This document shows, piece by piece, positions 7,107-12,756 of a stretch of DNA of 44,645 nucleotides (positions are counted from its first letter, which is position 1; every line of letters begins with the position of its first letter). The notes under the pieces were generated by a model. That model searched no databases. It was not told where the DNA came from and saw only the letters and a program-made list of their open reading frames with translations. Both the position numbers and the translations under genes were made by a program. The stretch comes from a virus, in the IMG/VR virus record IMGVR_UViG_3300021440_000044, positions 1 through 44,645 of that record. One strand, 5' to 3'.

Positions 7107-7523
7107 TTATTTGTAAATTTCGTTGTTGATGTGTTTATGGATTAGCGAATAAACCGCGATGATTGCCGATTTGTTTTCGTTGTATTCCTGTTGCGGGCAA
7201 TCGGCCACGAAAATTTCGAATTGCTTGTATAGGGCTTGCAACTGTTCCAACGTCATTGTGTACCGTTGGCATCCCGTTTCGTCAATGATTCCGCGTTGGA
7301 TTACGTCTTTGCGGTCCGGCCGCGTTCCCATCTTGTAATGAATGAACGCACGTTGGGCCAAATCCTTGGGCGTGTCGTCCGGGAACATCAACACGGAATA
7401 CACGGACGCATATTTGGCGTTGGGCCTTTCCGATTTAATCGTAACGGTTGCTTTGACGCCCGGCCGGTACGCTTCGTTGATTTCAACGTTGACAACGTAA
7501 TGTTCGATTCTGTACGTTTCCAT
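7107..7523 (-). CDS. Hypothetical protein (138 aa)
   Basis: An ATG-started early gene whose start lies four bases beyond the stop of the 59-aa gene. The N-terminal 60 residues look like beta strands (YRIEHYVVNVEIN, VKATVTIKSE); the rest is helical. No catalytic or metal-binding motif seen and no family recognised. It is followed by a weak terminator and a gene-free interval, so it probably ends this transcription unit. Confidence 0.7.
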   Translation of the reverse strand: METYRIEHYVVNVEINEAYRPGVKATVTIKSERPNAKYASVYSVLMFPDDTPKDLAQRAFIHYKMGTRPDRKDVIQRGIIDETGCQRYTMTLEQLQALYKQFEIFVADCPQQEYNENKSAIIAVYSLIHKHINNEIYK

Positions 7524-7526
7524 TGC

Positions 7527-7706
7527 TTATTCGGATTTGTGAGATAAAACATTGACCATATAAAAGGCACGGCCGTTTCCGTTAAAACCGTTCCGGATTT
7601 CGAAGAAATAACCGGCGTTGGAAAATTCCCGGATAACGCGGAAAAGTTCGGTTTTCGTCTTGATTTCGCCCGGGATGTAAATATTGCGTTTGATTCCGTA
7701 TTTCAT
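7527..7706 (-). CDS. Small hypothetical protein (59 aa)
   Basis: An intact ORF from ATG at 7704-7706 to TAA at 7527-7529 that fills the gap between neighbours. It begins MKYGIKRNIYIPGEIKT and ends with NVLSHKSE. Composition is basic and aromatic with TTG/CAA-type codons like its neighbours. A GNRA-capped hairpin ends 17 bases before its ATG. Function unknown. Confidence 0.72.
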   Translation of the reverse strand: MKYGIKRNIYIPGEIKTKTELFRVIREFSNAGYFFEIRNGFNGNGRAFYMVNVLSHKSE

Positions 7707-7723
7707 ATTGCTTTTGGATTATT

Positions 7724-7743
7724 GGGGCCGGTCGCCCGGCCCC
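7724..7743 (-). promoter_or_regulatory. GNRA-capped CCGG hairpin leader
   Basis: A perfect eight-base stem GGGGCCGG/CCGGCCCC with loop GCGA on the coding strand, 17 bases upstream of the ATG at 7706. There is no T run, so it is not a standard terminator. One of nine similar leader hairpins in the genome. Confidence 0.75.
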
Positions 7744-7749
7744 GGGGTT

Positions 7750-8070
7750 TTACATATCAACCACAACGGTTTTCGTGGATTCGGCCAAACGGCGGCGGAT
7801 TTCGCGGTAACAGACCGGGCCAACACTATACCATCCCATTGGTTCGATGTGTTCGGTTTCGGTTACGCGTTCGGGAATGGTCCCAACGGTCGTATCAACG
7901 AAATAACCGGGTGCAAGCCCTTGAACCTCTTTCATCGTCGCGGGATTCAGTTTGCGGCCGCAACAAATGCACGTCGTATCGAAATTCGCGCCACGGTCAA
8001 TTGCGCGGTCGTAATTCTGTTCATAATTGTCGGTCCGAAACATCGGGATAACCTTTATTGCCTGTTTCAT
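7750..8070 (-). CDS. Hypothetical protein with CxxC motif (106 aa)
   Basis: ATG-started. Contains CICCGRKLN near residue 35 and GPVCYREIRRRLAES near residue 85, so three to four cysteines could bind zinc. Family not recognised. It follows the module-2 gene in the same direction and precedes the hairpin at 7724-7743. Confidence 0.7.
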   Translation of the reverse strand: MKQAIKVIPMFRTDNYEQNYDRAIDRGANFDTTCICCGRKLNPATMKEVQGLAPGYFVDTTVGTIPERVTETEHIEPMGWYSVGPVCYREIRRRLAESTKTVVVDM

Positions 8071-8081
8071 ATCTTAATGGA

Positions 8082-8309
8082 TTAAAGATGATATTTGCGA
8101 ACAATTTTAACCGAACCATCGGTGTATTCGATTCGCTTGTTAAGATAGCAATAAATGACATTGTGACGATTAGAAACCAAAATATACTTGGAATATGCGT
8201 CGTTGTACTGAAATTCCCCGAAATAATTTGTGGTTCTGCGAACGTGGGTGTTTGCCTGTTTGGTTGACCAACCAACAACCCATTCGATTTTTGCAATTGT
8301 CTTTTCCAT
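8082..8309 (-). CDS. Hypothetical protein behind promoter module 2 (75 aa)
   Basis: The ATG at 8309 lies 14 bases after the CCGGG hairpin of the leader; an in-frame extension would run back through that hairpin and the promoter and is rejected. Begins MEKTIAKIEWVVGWSTKQ and has a beta-rich aromatic middle (YSKYILVSNRHNVIYCYL). Unknown function. Confidence 0.72.
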   Translation of the reverse strand: MEKTIAKIEWVVGWSTKQANTHVRRTTNYFGEFQYNDAYSKYILVSNRHNVIYCYLNKRIEYTDGSVKIVRKYHL

Positions 8310-8323
8310 TGTCTGTTTCTTTA

Positions 8324-8398
8324 CCGGGAACCGGCCCGGGCCGTGGTGTTCTATCTTGAACCCGGTACAAAGGTACAACAAATTTTTATATTACCAAA
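8324..8398 (-). promoter_or_regulatory. Promoter-leader module 2
   Basis: TTTG at 8395-8398, a 19-base spacer, TACCTTTG at 8368-8375, a small GTTC/GAAC hairpin at 8348-8361, then CCGGG-ccggtt-CCCGG at 8324-8339. The last hairpin is nearly identical to that at 43585-43600. It drives the gene starting at 8309. Confidence 0.82.
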
Positions 8399-8470
8399 CA
8401 TTTTTTCTATATTTTTTCTATTTTTTGCAAAAAATTGTGGTTTTCGTGCAAGATTCCGGCCCGAACCGGG

Positions 8471-8478
8471 TATATTTG
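8471..8478 (+). promoter_or_regulatory. TATATTTG -7 element for the plus-strand gene
   Basis: Lies 28 bases before the ATG of the only plus-strand gene. No clear TTTG at the expected -33 distance, so the promoter is weak or uses an activator. Confidence 0.45.
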
Positions 8479-8506
8479 CATACGATAACCCATTAAATCG
8501 TTTGTT

Positions 8507-8650
8507 ATGCCTGTTCAAAAAGTCCCCGGCGGTTATCGTTGGGGCCAATCCGGGAAAGTTTACCCGACGAAAGCCCAAGCGGAAGCCCAAGGCCGCGCCG
8601 CATACGCGGCCGGGTATCGTGAAAAGCCCACGCAAAGCAAAAAGAAATAG
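8507..8650 (+). CDS. Conserved phage microprotein, 47 aa, the only plus-strand gene
   Basis: ATG at 8507-8509 to TAG at 8648-8650. The protein starts MPVQKVPGGYRWGQSGKVYP, then has TKAQAEAQGRAAYAAGYREK and a Lys-rich tail. The pattern GGYRWG, GK-YPT, QGRAAYA-GY is a short module I know from many unrelated tailed phages, often unannotated; its function is unknown to me. It is transcribed against all other genes from a -7 element at 8471 and ends at an intrinsic terminator (8732-8761). Confidence 0.85.
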   Translation: MPVQKVPGGYRWGQSGKVYPTKAQAEAQGRAAYAAGYREKPTQSKKK

Positions 8651-8679
8651 GGAACCGCCGGATTATCCCGGAAATTCCC

Positions 8680-8687
8680 TATCTTTG
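8680..8687 (+). promoter_or_regulatory. Second plus-strand TATCTTTG element
   Basis: A perfect -7 consensus about 45 bases before the terminator hairpin and beyond the microprotein stop. If active it would make a non-coding RNA of roughly 70 bases. No -33 TTTG at the expected distance. Confidence 0.35.
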
Positions 8688-8731
8688 CCGTGTCTTTTTA
8701 CCAACGTATCGCCCACACGGTATTTTGACCG

Positions 8732-8761
8732 CCGCGCCCGGGAAACCGGGTGCGGTTTTTT
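8732..8761 (+). terminator. Intrinsic terminator of the plus-strand unit
   Basis: A ten-base-pair stem (8732-8741 with 8746-8755, one G-U), loop GAAA, then six T at 8756-8761. The T run works only on the plus strand and overlaps the stop codon of the converging minus-strand gene. Confidence 0.88.
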
Positions 8762-9323
8762 ATCGCCGGTTGTGCGGATTCCGCGCCCGGATTTTGGCGG
8801 CCAATTCCGGCCGATTCTTGCACATATAATCGTACACGTACAATTCGCCGTAATAGCCGGTTTCCAATTGGTAATGTCGCATTGTTGCACAATCCATTTC
8901 GATACAAGAAACGTACAATTCATTCCGGACGTCACGATGTAACGCGCGTTCAAACGTCGGGTCAACATACAGGTCGCCAACCTTTACAAACGCGTGTTCG
9001 ATGGGTAACAGGCCGTAACAATACGCGAAGCCCTCAACGTATTTTGTTTCGGGCACGTCCGGGTCGAAATGCCCGGCCATCCACGCCAAACGTTCGACCA
9101 ATTCCGCCGCGTTCCTGTAACACATTTTTTGTTGTGTCTTATACCCGACAATCTTGAACAGGAATTGCAATTGTTCCGGCGTGAACGCGTCGCGCATCCG
9201 GACGCATTGGACCGGCCGGGCGTCGTTCGCCTGTTGTTCAAACCACGCCTTTTGTTCCGGGTTCCAATCCAACGACGCCTTGGCTCGTAATTCTTCGATG
9301 ATTCGGTTTGTTTCCATATTCAT
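8760..9323 (-). CDS. Hypothetical protein, papain/transglutaminase-like fold suspected (187 aa)
   Basis: Starts at the ATG at 9323, which overlaps the previous stop (ATGA); a longer frame upstream only shadows the neighbouring gene. The ordered motifs CYRNAAELVE, YVEGFAYCYG, IEHAFVKVGD and YVDPTF give a Cys, His, Asp series like cysteine-peptidase or transglutaminase-like phage proteins. That assignment is inference. The plus-strand terminator overlaps its last codon. Confidence 0.65.
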   Translation of the reverse strand: MNMETNRIIEELRAKASLDWNPEQKAWFEQQANDARPVQCVRMRDAFTPEQLQFLFKIVGYKTQQKMCYRNAAELVERLAWMAGHFDPDVPETKYVEGFAYCYGLLPIEHAFVKVGDLYVDPTFERALHRDVRNELYVSCIEMDCATMRHYQLETGYYGELYVYDYMCKNRPELAAKIRARNPHNRR

Positions 9324-9490
9324 TTCCTTTTTGGTCGTTTCAAAATCTTTCCCGGCAATGCGTATGGCGGCGTGGCCCAACCGCAAAACACGGTTTCGGA
9401 TATTGGCCGCCCTTTTAATTTGCGGTCCGCATAACAACGGCCATCCCTGTACGAATGGCGGCCGCAATGTTCGCATTGTTCCGGGGTCAT
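9320..9490 (-). CDS. Small Cys-rich protein (56 aa)
   Basis: The first sensible ATG is at 9490, one base after the upstream stop. CEHCGRHSY, a later Cys in GRCYAD and FCGW suggest a small zinc-binding fold. Lys/Arg-rich C-terminus. The stop overlaps the next ATG. Confidence 0.68.
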   Translation of the reverse strand: MTPEQCEHCGRHSYRDGRCYADRKLKGRPISETVFCGWATPPYALPGKILKRPKRK

Positions 9491-9491
9491 A

Positions 9492-9779
9492 TTATCGCAA
9501 ATTTGGGGTTGTCTTTGAACCGCCGCAAGATTCGGCCAACTGTATGCACATCCGTTCGTTTTCCGGGTCCTTGGGAACGACAATGTACGCAACGTTCCCG
9601 GAACAGTCGAATAAATGGTAAACAGGACGCAACGGGAACATCAATTCGTAATGGAAGATTTCGGGACCGCCGGGGCCGTCGAACTCGAACGCCAATACCT
9701 TATAATCCCGGACGCCCTCTTTTTCCATAATGGCCGCGTATTGGTCGCCCCGGGTCGCTTTACCTGTGTTCTTTGCCAT
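9492..9779 (-). CDS. Hypothetical protein (95 aa)
   Basis: Starts MAKNTGKATRGDQYAAIMEK at 9779, overlapping the previous gene by 20 bases; a longer upstream reading is rejected as it lies in that gene. The middle is beta-rich (YKVLAFEFDG, FHYELMFPLRPVYHLFD). Unknown function. Confidence 0.68.
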   Translation of the reverse strand: MAKNTGKATRGDQYAAIMEKEGVRDYKVLAFEFDGPGGPEIFHYELMFPLRPVYHLFDCSGNVAYIVVPKDPENERMCIQLAESCGGSKTTPNLR

Positions 9780-9987
9780 ATTCGTCTTTGTACCTTTGCA
9801 AAGCGTTTCGGGACGCCTTGGCGTTCGTTTCCGCATCAACAATGTATATTTCACGCGGGGCCGTGTTACCGTGACCATACCCACGAACCAAACATTGGAA
9901 CCGCCCAACGTATAGCGACACGTCGGAAATACGCCACACCTCAACGATTAAATCCCCGTATCTGTATTTTTGTGTATTCCGTCCCAT
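9760..9987 (-). CDS. Hypothetical protein (75 aa)
   Basis: An ATG-started ORF. Sequence such as YGDLIVEVWRISDVSLYVG suggests a small beta sheet followed by a charged helix (KASRNALQRYKDEYGKEHR). Overlaps the next gene. No family recognised. Confidence 0.65.
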   Translation of the reverse strand: MGRNTQKYRYGDLIVEVWRISDVSLYVGRFQCLVRGYGHGNTAPREIYIVDAETNAKASRNALQRYKDEYGKEHR

Positions 9988-9988
9988 A

Positions 9989-10081
9989 TTACCAATTGAT
10001 TAAAACCCAAAGAATAACGAACAACGCGCCCAATACGGCCATTGGCCAACGTTCTTTAACGTCTTTCCAAATCTGTTTCAT
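9989..10081 (-). CDS. Single-pass membrane peptide (30 aa)
   Basis: ATG at 10079-10081 to TAA at 9989-9991. MKQIWKDVKERWPM is followed by one hydrophobic helix (AVLGALFVILWVLINW). The frame fills the gap between neighbours and follows a GNRA-capped hairpin 16 bases upstream. Likely an inner-membrane micropeptide of unknown role. Confidence 0.62.
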   Translation of the reverse strand: MKQIWKDVKERWPMAVLGALFVILWVLINW

Positions 10082-10097
10082 AATGATTGCTATTTAT

Positions 10098-10115
10098 GGG
10101 CCGGTTTCCCGGCCC
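10098..10115 (-). promoter_or_regulatory. GNRA-capped CCGG hairpin leader
   Basis: GGGCCGG/CCGGCCC seven-base stem with loop GAAA on the coding strand, ending 16 bases before the ATG of the membrane peptide. No T run follows. Confidence 0.75.
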
Positions 10116-10120
10116 GAATC

Positions 10121-10324
10121 CTACCTAAACCAATGGCGAACGTCAACCGGCAAATACTTTAATTCTTTGCCATTGATTGCGCGTTTTGCATCCGCGATGG
10201 ACCAATACGCGTGTTCCCGGTCGCCATCAACCACGAAAACAATTTGCATCGTGGATTCCGTGGTTTCAATCCGATGCCCTTTGTACGCCATTTCGGCGGT
10301 AACTGTACCAAATGAATACGCCAT
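10121..10324 (-). CDS. Small hypothetical protein (67 aa)
   Basis: ATG-started. The order AYKGHRIETTEST, IVFVVDGD, then SIADAKRAINGK resembles small beta-beta-alpha phage proteins. No defined function. It follows the module-3 gene by about 30 bases. Confidence 0.7.
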   Translation of the reverse strand: MAYSFGTVTAEMAYKGHRIETTESTMQIVFVVDGDREHAYWSIADAKRAINGKELKYLPVDVRHWFR

Positions 10325-10355
10325 AATGTGAAAAGAAAATAACAGTTAATGACAA

Positions 10356-10589
10356 TTAAGCGACATAAAATGTAATGCGAATCCCACGACGTAATTTGCA
10401 ACAAACTTTGTCGTCCATCGTCGCAAACGCACGGTCCAAAAGACGGTTGGTTAATTCAATGTCGTTAACCATCTTGATAAGGCCGGAAACGCCAACAAGC
10501 GTATTAACCTTTTTGCCATCGAACAGGCCGGAAACCTTGATTTTGTAATTGCCGTTGATTTCGCGGGTGGTGTATTTTAACGTTGCCAT
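10356..10589 (-). CDS. Hypothetical protein behind promoter module 3 (77 aa)
   Basis: An ATG-started protein beginning MATLKYTTREINGNYKIKVS. I recall similar short proteins from Bacteroidales phages but know no function. It is the first gene after the late-operon terminator and a strong promoter, so it probably opens the early block. Confidence 0.75.
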   Translation of the reverse strand: MATLKYTTREINGNYKIKVSGLFDGKKVNTLVGVSGLIKMVNDIELTNRLLDRAFATMDDKVCCKLRRGIRITFYVA

Positions 10590-10608
10590 AACTGTTGTTA
10601 TTTTTGTT

Positions 10609-10684
10609 CGGGGAACCGGCCCCGGCCGTCGGGTTATTTCCTCAACCCGGGTACAAAGATAGGCATTATTTTTATATTTCCAAA
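10609..10684 (-). promoter_or_regulatory. Promoter-leader module 3
   Basis: TTTG at 10681-10684, a 19-base spacer, TATCTTTG at 10654-10661, a GGGTT/AACCC hairpin at 10631-10648, then a CGGGG-aaccgg-CCCCG hairpin at 10609-10624. The ATG follows 19 bases later. Confidence 0.85.
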
Positions 10685-10845
10685 AAAAAGTTGATAATTT
10701 TTCAAACTTTCGTGCAAAATAAGTTATTTTTTGCGTTTCTTCGATTTAAGACACTTTTACGGCCCGGACGATAACTTGTACCACCCAACACACGAAAGGC
10801 CCTAAAAACGCCTAAAAACGGCCAAATCCGGGACGGCACGAAAAA
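10685..10845. other. Gene-free interval with a tandem 10-base repeat
   Basis: Part of a 334-base gap without genes. 10801-10820 is two exact copies of CCTAAAAACG, placing A5 tracts one helical turn apart, which predicts bent DNA upstream of module 3. No ORF seen. Confidence 0.6.
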
Positions 10846-10873
10846 ACCGGGCGGATTTCGCAACCGGCCCGGT
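10846..10873 (-). terminator. Intrinsic terminator of the late operon
   Basis: On the minus strand the stem ACCGGGC/GCCCGGT, extended by an inner GGTT/AACC helix capped by GCGA, is followed by six T. It sits about 50 bases beyond the stop of the last late gene. Confidence 0.85.
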
Positions 10874-10923
10874 AAAACAAAATCGGTTATGAGTAGTTTA
10901 AAAAACCAATGGCAAAGATAGAA

Positions 10924-11538
10924 TTATTTTCGTTCAATTATAACGTATTCTAATCCAATTATTGAATTATGCGGCGATTTTGAAACACAATCCAATTGTC
11001 GGTCTTTTATCCTTTTCGTTTTCCACCAAAGGAACCGTTTGTAACGGACGGATTCAACCAACAACAGGGAATCCCGGTGTTCCATCTTTCCCGTAAATTC
11101 GTCTTTGGTCAATATCCCATCGAAATTATACCACGCATCGCCGCAATGGACCGCGACCGCCGGGACCTGTATTGAATCCCGGACCAACACGACCGTATCA
11201 ACCGGCGTTGCCCGCAAATCAATGATGGTTTGGGATTGCGTCTTATTGACCGCCGCCAAATCCCGGTTGCTTTGCTTCAACTGTTTTATCAATTCCGCAT
11301 CGTCGGCCCGGAACCGTTCGTATTCCTTTACGGTCAATTCAAGCGATTGCACCCGGGCGGCGTTCAAAGAATCCCGAACCCGGTACGTTTCCACGTCGGA
11401 CAACAACGTTTCAGTGTTGTTCCGGTATTTGTCCCGTTCGGCGGTCAACCTGTTAATGGTCCGGTCCGCCCATATAACCGAAATGGCCGCCGCAATAACA
11501 ACGACGGCCAAGACGGCAAATTTAACCCACGTTTTCAT
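10924..11538 (-). CDS. Rz-like / spanin candidate, membrane-anchored coiled coil (204 aa)
   Basis: The ATG at 11538 overlaps the preceding stop (TAATG). One N-terminal transmembrane helix (KFAVLAVVVIAAAISVIW, about residues 5-22) is followed by about 90 residues of heptad-rich coiled coil and a C-terminal domain that should lie in the periplasm. Position after holin and amidase genes, anchor and coiled coil fit an inner-membrane spanin or a phage protein of similar layout. No outer-membrane partner lipoprotein is visible, so the call is tentative. Confidence 0.62.
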   Translation of the reverse strand: MKTWVKFAVLAVVVIAAAISVIWADRTINRLTAERDKYRNNTETLLSDVETYRVRDSLNAARVQSLELTVKEYERFRADDAELIKQLKQSNRDLAAVNKTQSQTIIDLRATPVDTVVLVRDSIQVPAVAVHCGDAWYNFDGILTKDEFTGKMEHRDSLLLVESVRYKRFLWWKTKRIKDRQLDCVSKSPHNSIIGLEYVIIERK

Positions 11539-11906
11539 TATTGGGCGGGCGGGATGGAACCTTTGTCGGTCGAATTGTATGCCCAACCGCTTTCCGTATG
11601 GTCATACGAAACGGTTTCGACCGTGGACGCATCGGTGTACGTCAAACACAAACCGCCATTTTCGGCGTCTTTGTACGAAACGACGTACAGGTGTTGCGCG
11701 GTTCCGGTTTTCTTGGCGACCTTATCGCCGACGTTCAACGAATCCAATTGTTCGTCGGTTAAACCGGTAATGTCGGCAACCTCAATTGGAACGGCCGCGC
11801 TTGCAAGGCCCAATAGGATTTCGGCCAAAGCCCCGCCAAGGTCAATTTGGTTTCCTTGACCGGCGATTTTCGCGTTGATTAACGCAATAAGTTGTTGTTT
11901 GTCCAT
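11538..11906 (-). CDS. Tail-fibre-like small protein (122 aa)
   Basis: The N-terminus (LIALINAKIAGQGNQID, then LGGALAEILLGLA) resembles that of the receptor-binding protein at 12757 (IQEVIKTNGNNEITGALLQQ, then SLLAMINSLG), suggesting a shared anchor or oligomerisation module. The rest looks beta-rich (LYVVSYKDAENGGLCLTY). It lies among lysis genes but is probably a virion or fibre accessory protein. Confidence 0.62.
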   Translation of the reverse strand: MDKQQLIALINAKIAGQGNQIDLGGALAEILLGLASAAVPIEVADITGLTDEQLDSLNVGDKVAKKTGTAQHLYVVSYKDAENGGLCLTYTDASTVETVSYDHTESGWAYNSTDKGSIPPAQ

Positions 11907-11936
11907 AATACTTTAACGTTAAAGGTTTATGCAAAG

Positions 11937-12458
11937 TTATTGTTTTTTCTTTGCCACACAAACCGCCATTGGAAATTCCGCCCGGACATCGAAACACGGA
12001 CATTGTTTTATCCATTCGTTCCGTTCGATTTTCCCGTTGCCGTTCTTATCCGGGGACGCGTCCCGATGCCCGATAACCTCAACAATCGGGTATTCGTTGA
12101 TAAGACGGTAAACCAAATCGGCCAATGCCTGTTTCTGTTCCGGCGTCCGCGTGTCGGCCGGTTTCCCGTTTTCGTCAAGGCCGCCAACGTACACGATTCC
12201 GATTGAATGTTTGTTGTACGATTTCCCGGACAATCCGGCCGTGTTACAATGCGCCCCGTCACGCGTCAATGGCCGCCCGTACTCAACCGTCCCGTCAAGG
12301 TCCACGACGTAATTGTAACCAATCATCGCAAACCCGCGTTCTTGGTGCATTTTGTCAATATCGGCGGCGCGTAAATCTTGACCGGCCCGGGATGCCGTGC
12401 AATGAATAACGATTGCATCAATTTGTTCCGGTTTCATCTGTTTTGTCTTTTGGTTCAT
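11937..12458 (-). CDS. N-acetylmuramoyl-L-alanine amidase (endolysin)
   Basis: Amidase_2 family. IVIHCTAS near residue 19 gives the first zinc His, RDGAH the second near residue 70, and KQCPCFD near residue 153 the zinc Cys, with VIGHRD as the usual last strand. It cleaves the stem peptide from MurNAc at lysis. A loop DKNGNGKIERNE before the Cys looks like an EF-hand calcium site. Start uncertain: ATGs at 12473, 12458 and 12437 all overlap the holin-like gene; a TTG further upstream is unlikely. No signal peptide, consistent with release through a holin. Confidence 0.9.
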   Translation of the reverse strand: MNQKTKQMKPEQIDAIVIHCTASRAGQDLRAADIDKMHQERGFAMIGYNYVVDLDGTVEYGRPLTRDGAHCNTAGLSGKSYNKHSIGIVYVGGLDENGKPADTRTPEQKQALADLVYRLINEYPIVEVIGHRDASPDKNGNGKIERNEWIKQCPCFDVRAEFPMAVCVAKKKQ

Positions 12459-12753
12459 CCGATGGTTGCCCATCCATATCGTGTATTTCAACGGTTGTTT
12501 CTCCGTGCGTTAATTTAACGCCCAAACCCTCCCGGATTGCTTCGCGCACCTCAAATAAAGTTGCAAAACCAAACAAATATCCGGCGGCCTTAAATATGGA
12601 TTGGTCAATAACCCATTTTGGCGGCGTAACAAATGACGCGATAAACAACGCGATTGTCATTGATAAGCACACCCACAACGCGATGGTCGTAGATACACTC
12701 ACCCGCTTTGTCATGGCCCGGAAGTCCCGGACGGATTGTCTTACCTGGTCCAT
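12418..12753 (-). CDS. Holin candidate (111 aa)
   Basis: Two hydrophobic segments, TIALWVCLSMTIALFIASFV and a weaker FKAAGYLFGFATLF, with a basic N-terminus and an acidic soluble C-terminus. It directly precedes and overlaps the amidase. Membrane topology and place fit a small class II-type holin. No sequence family recognised. Confidence 0.68.
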   Translation of the reverse strand: MDQVRQSVRDFRAMTKRVSVSTTIALWVCLSMTIALFIASFVTPPKWVIDQSIFKAAGYLFGFATLFEVREAIREGLGVKLTHGETTVEIHDMDGQPSDEPKDKTDETGTN

Positions 12754-12756
12754 AGG

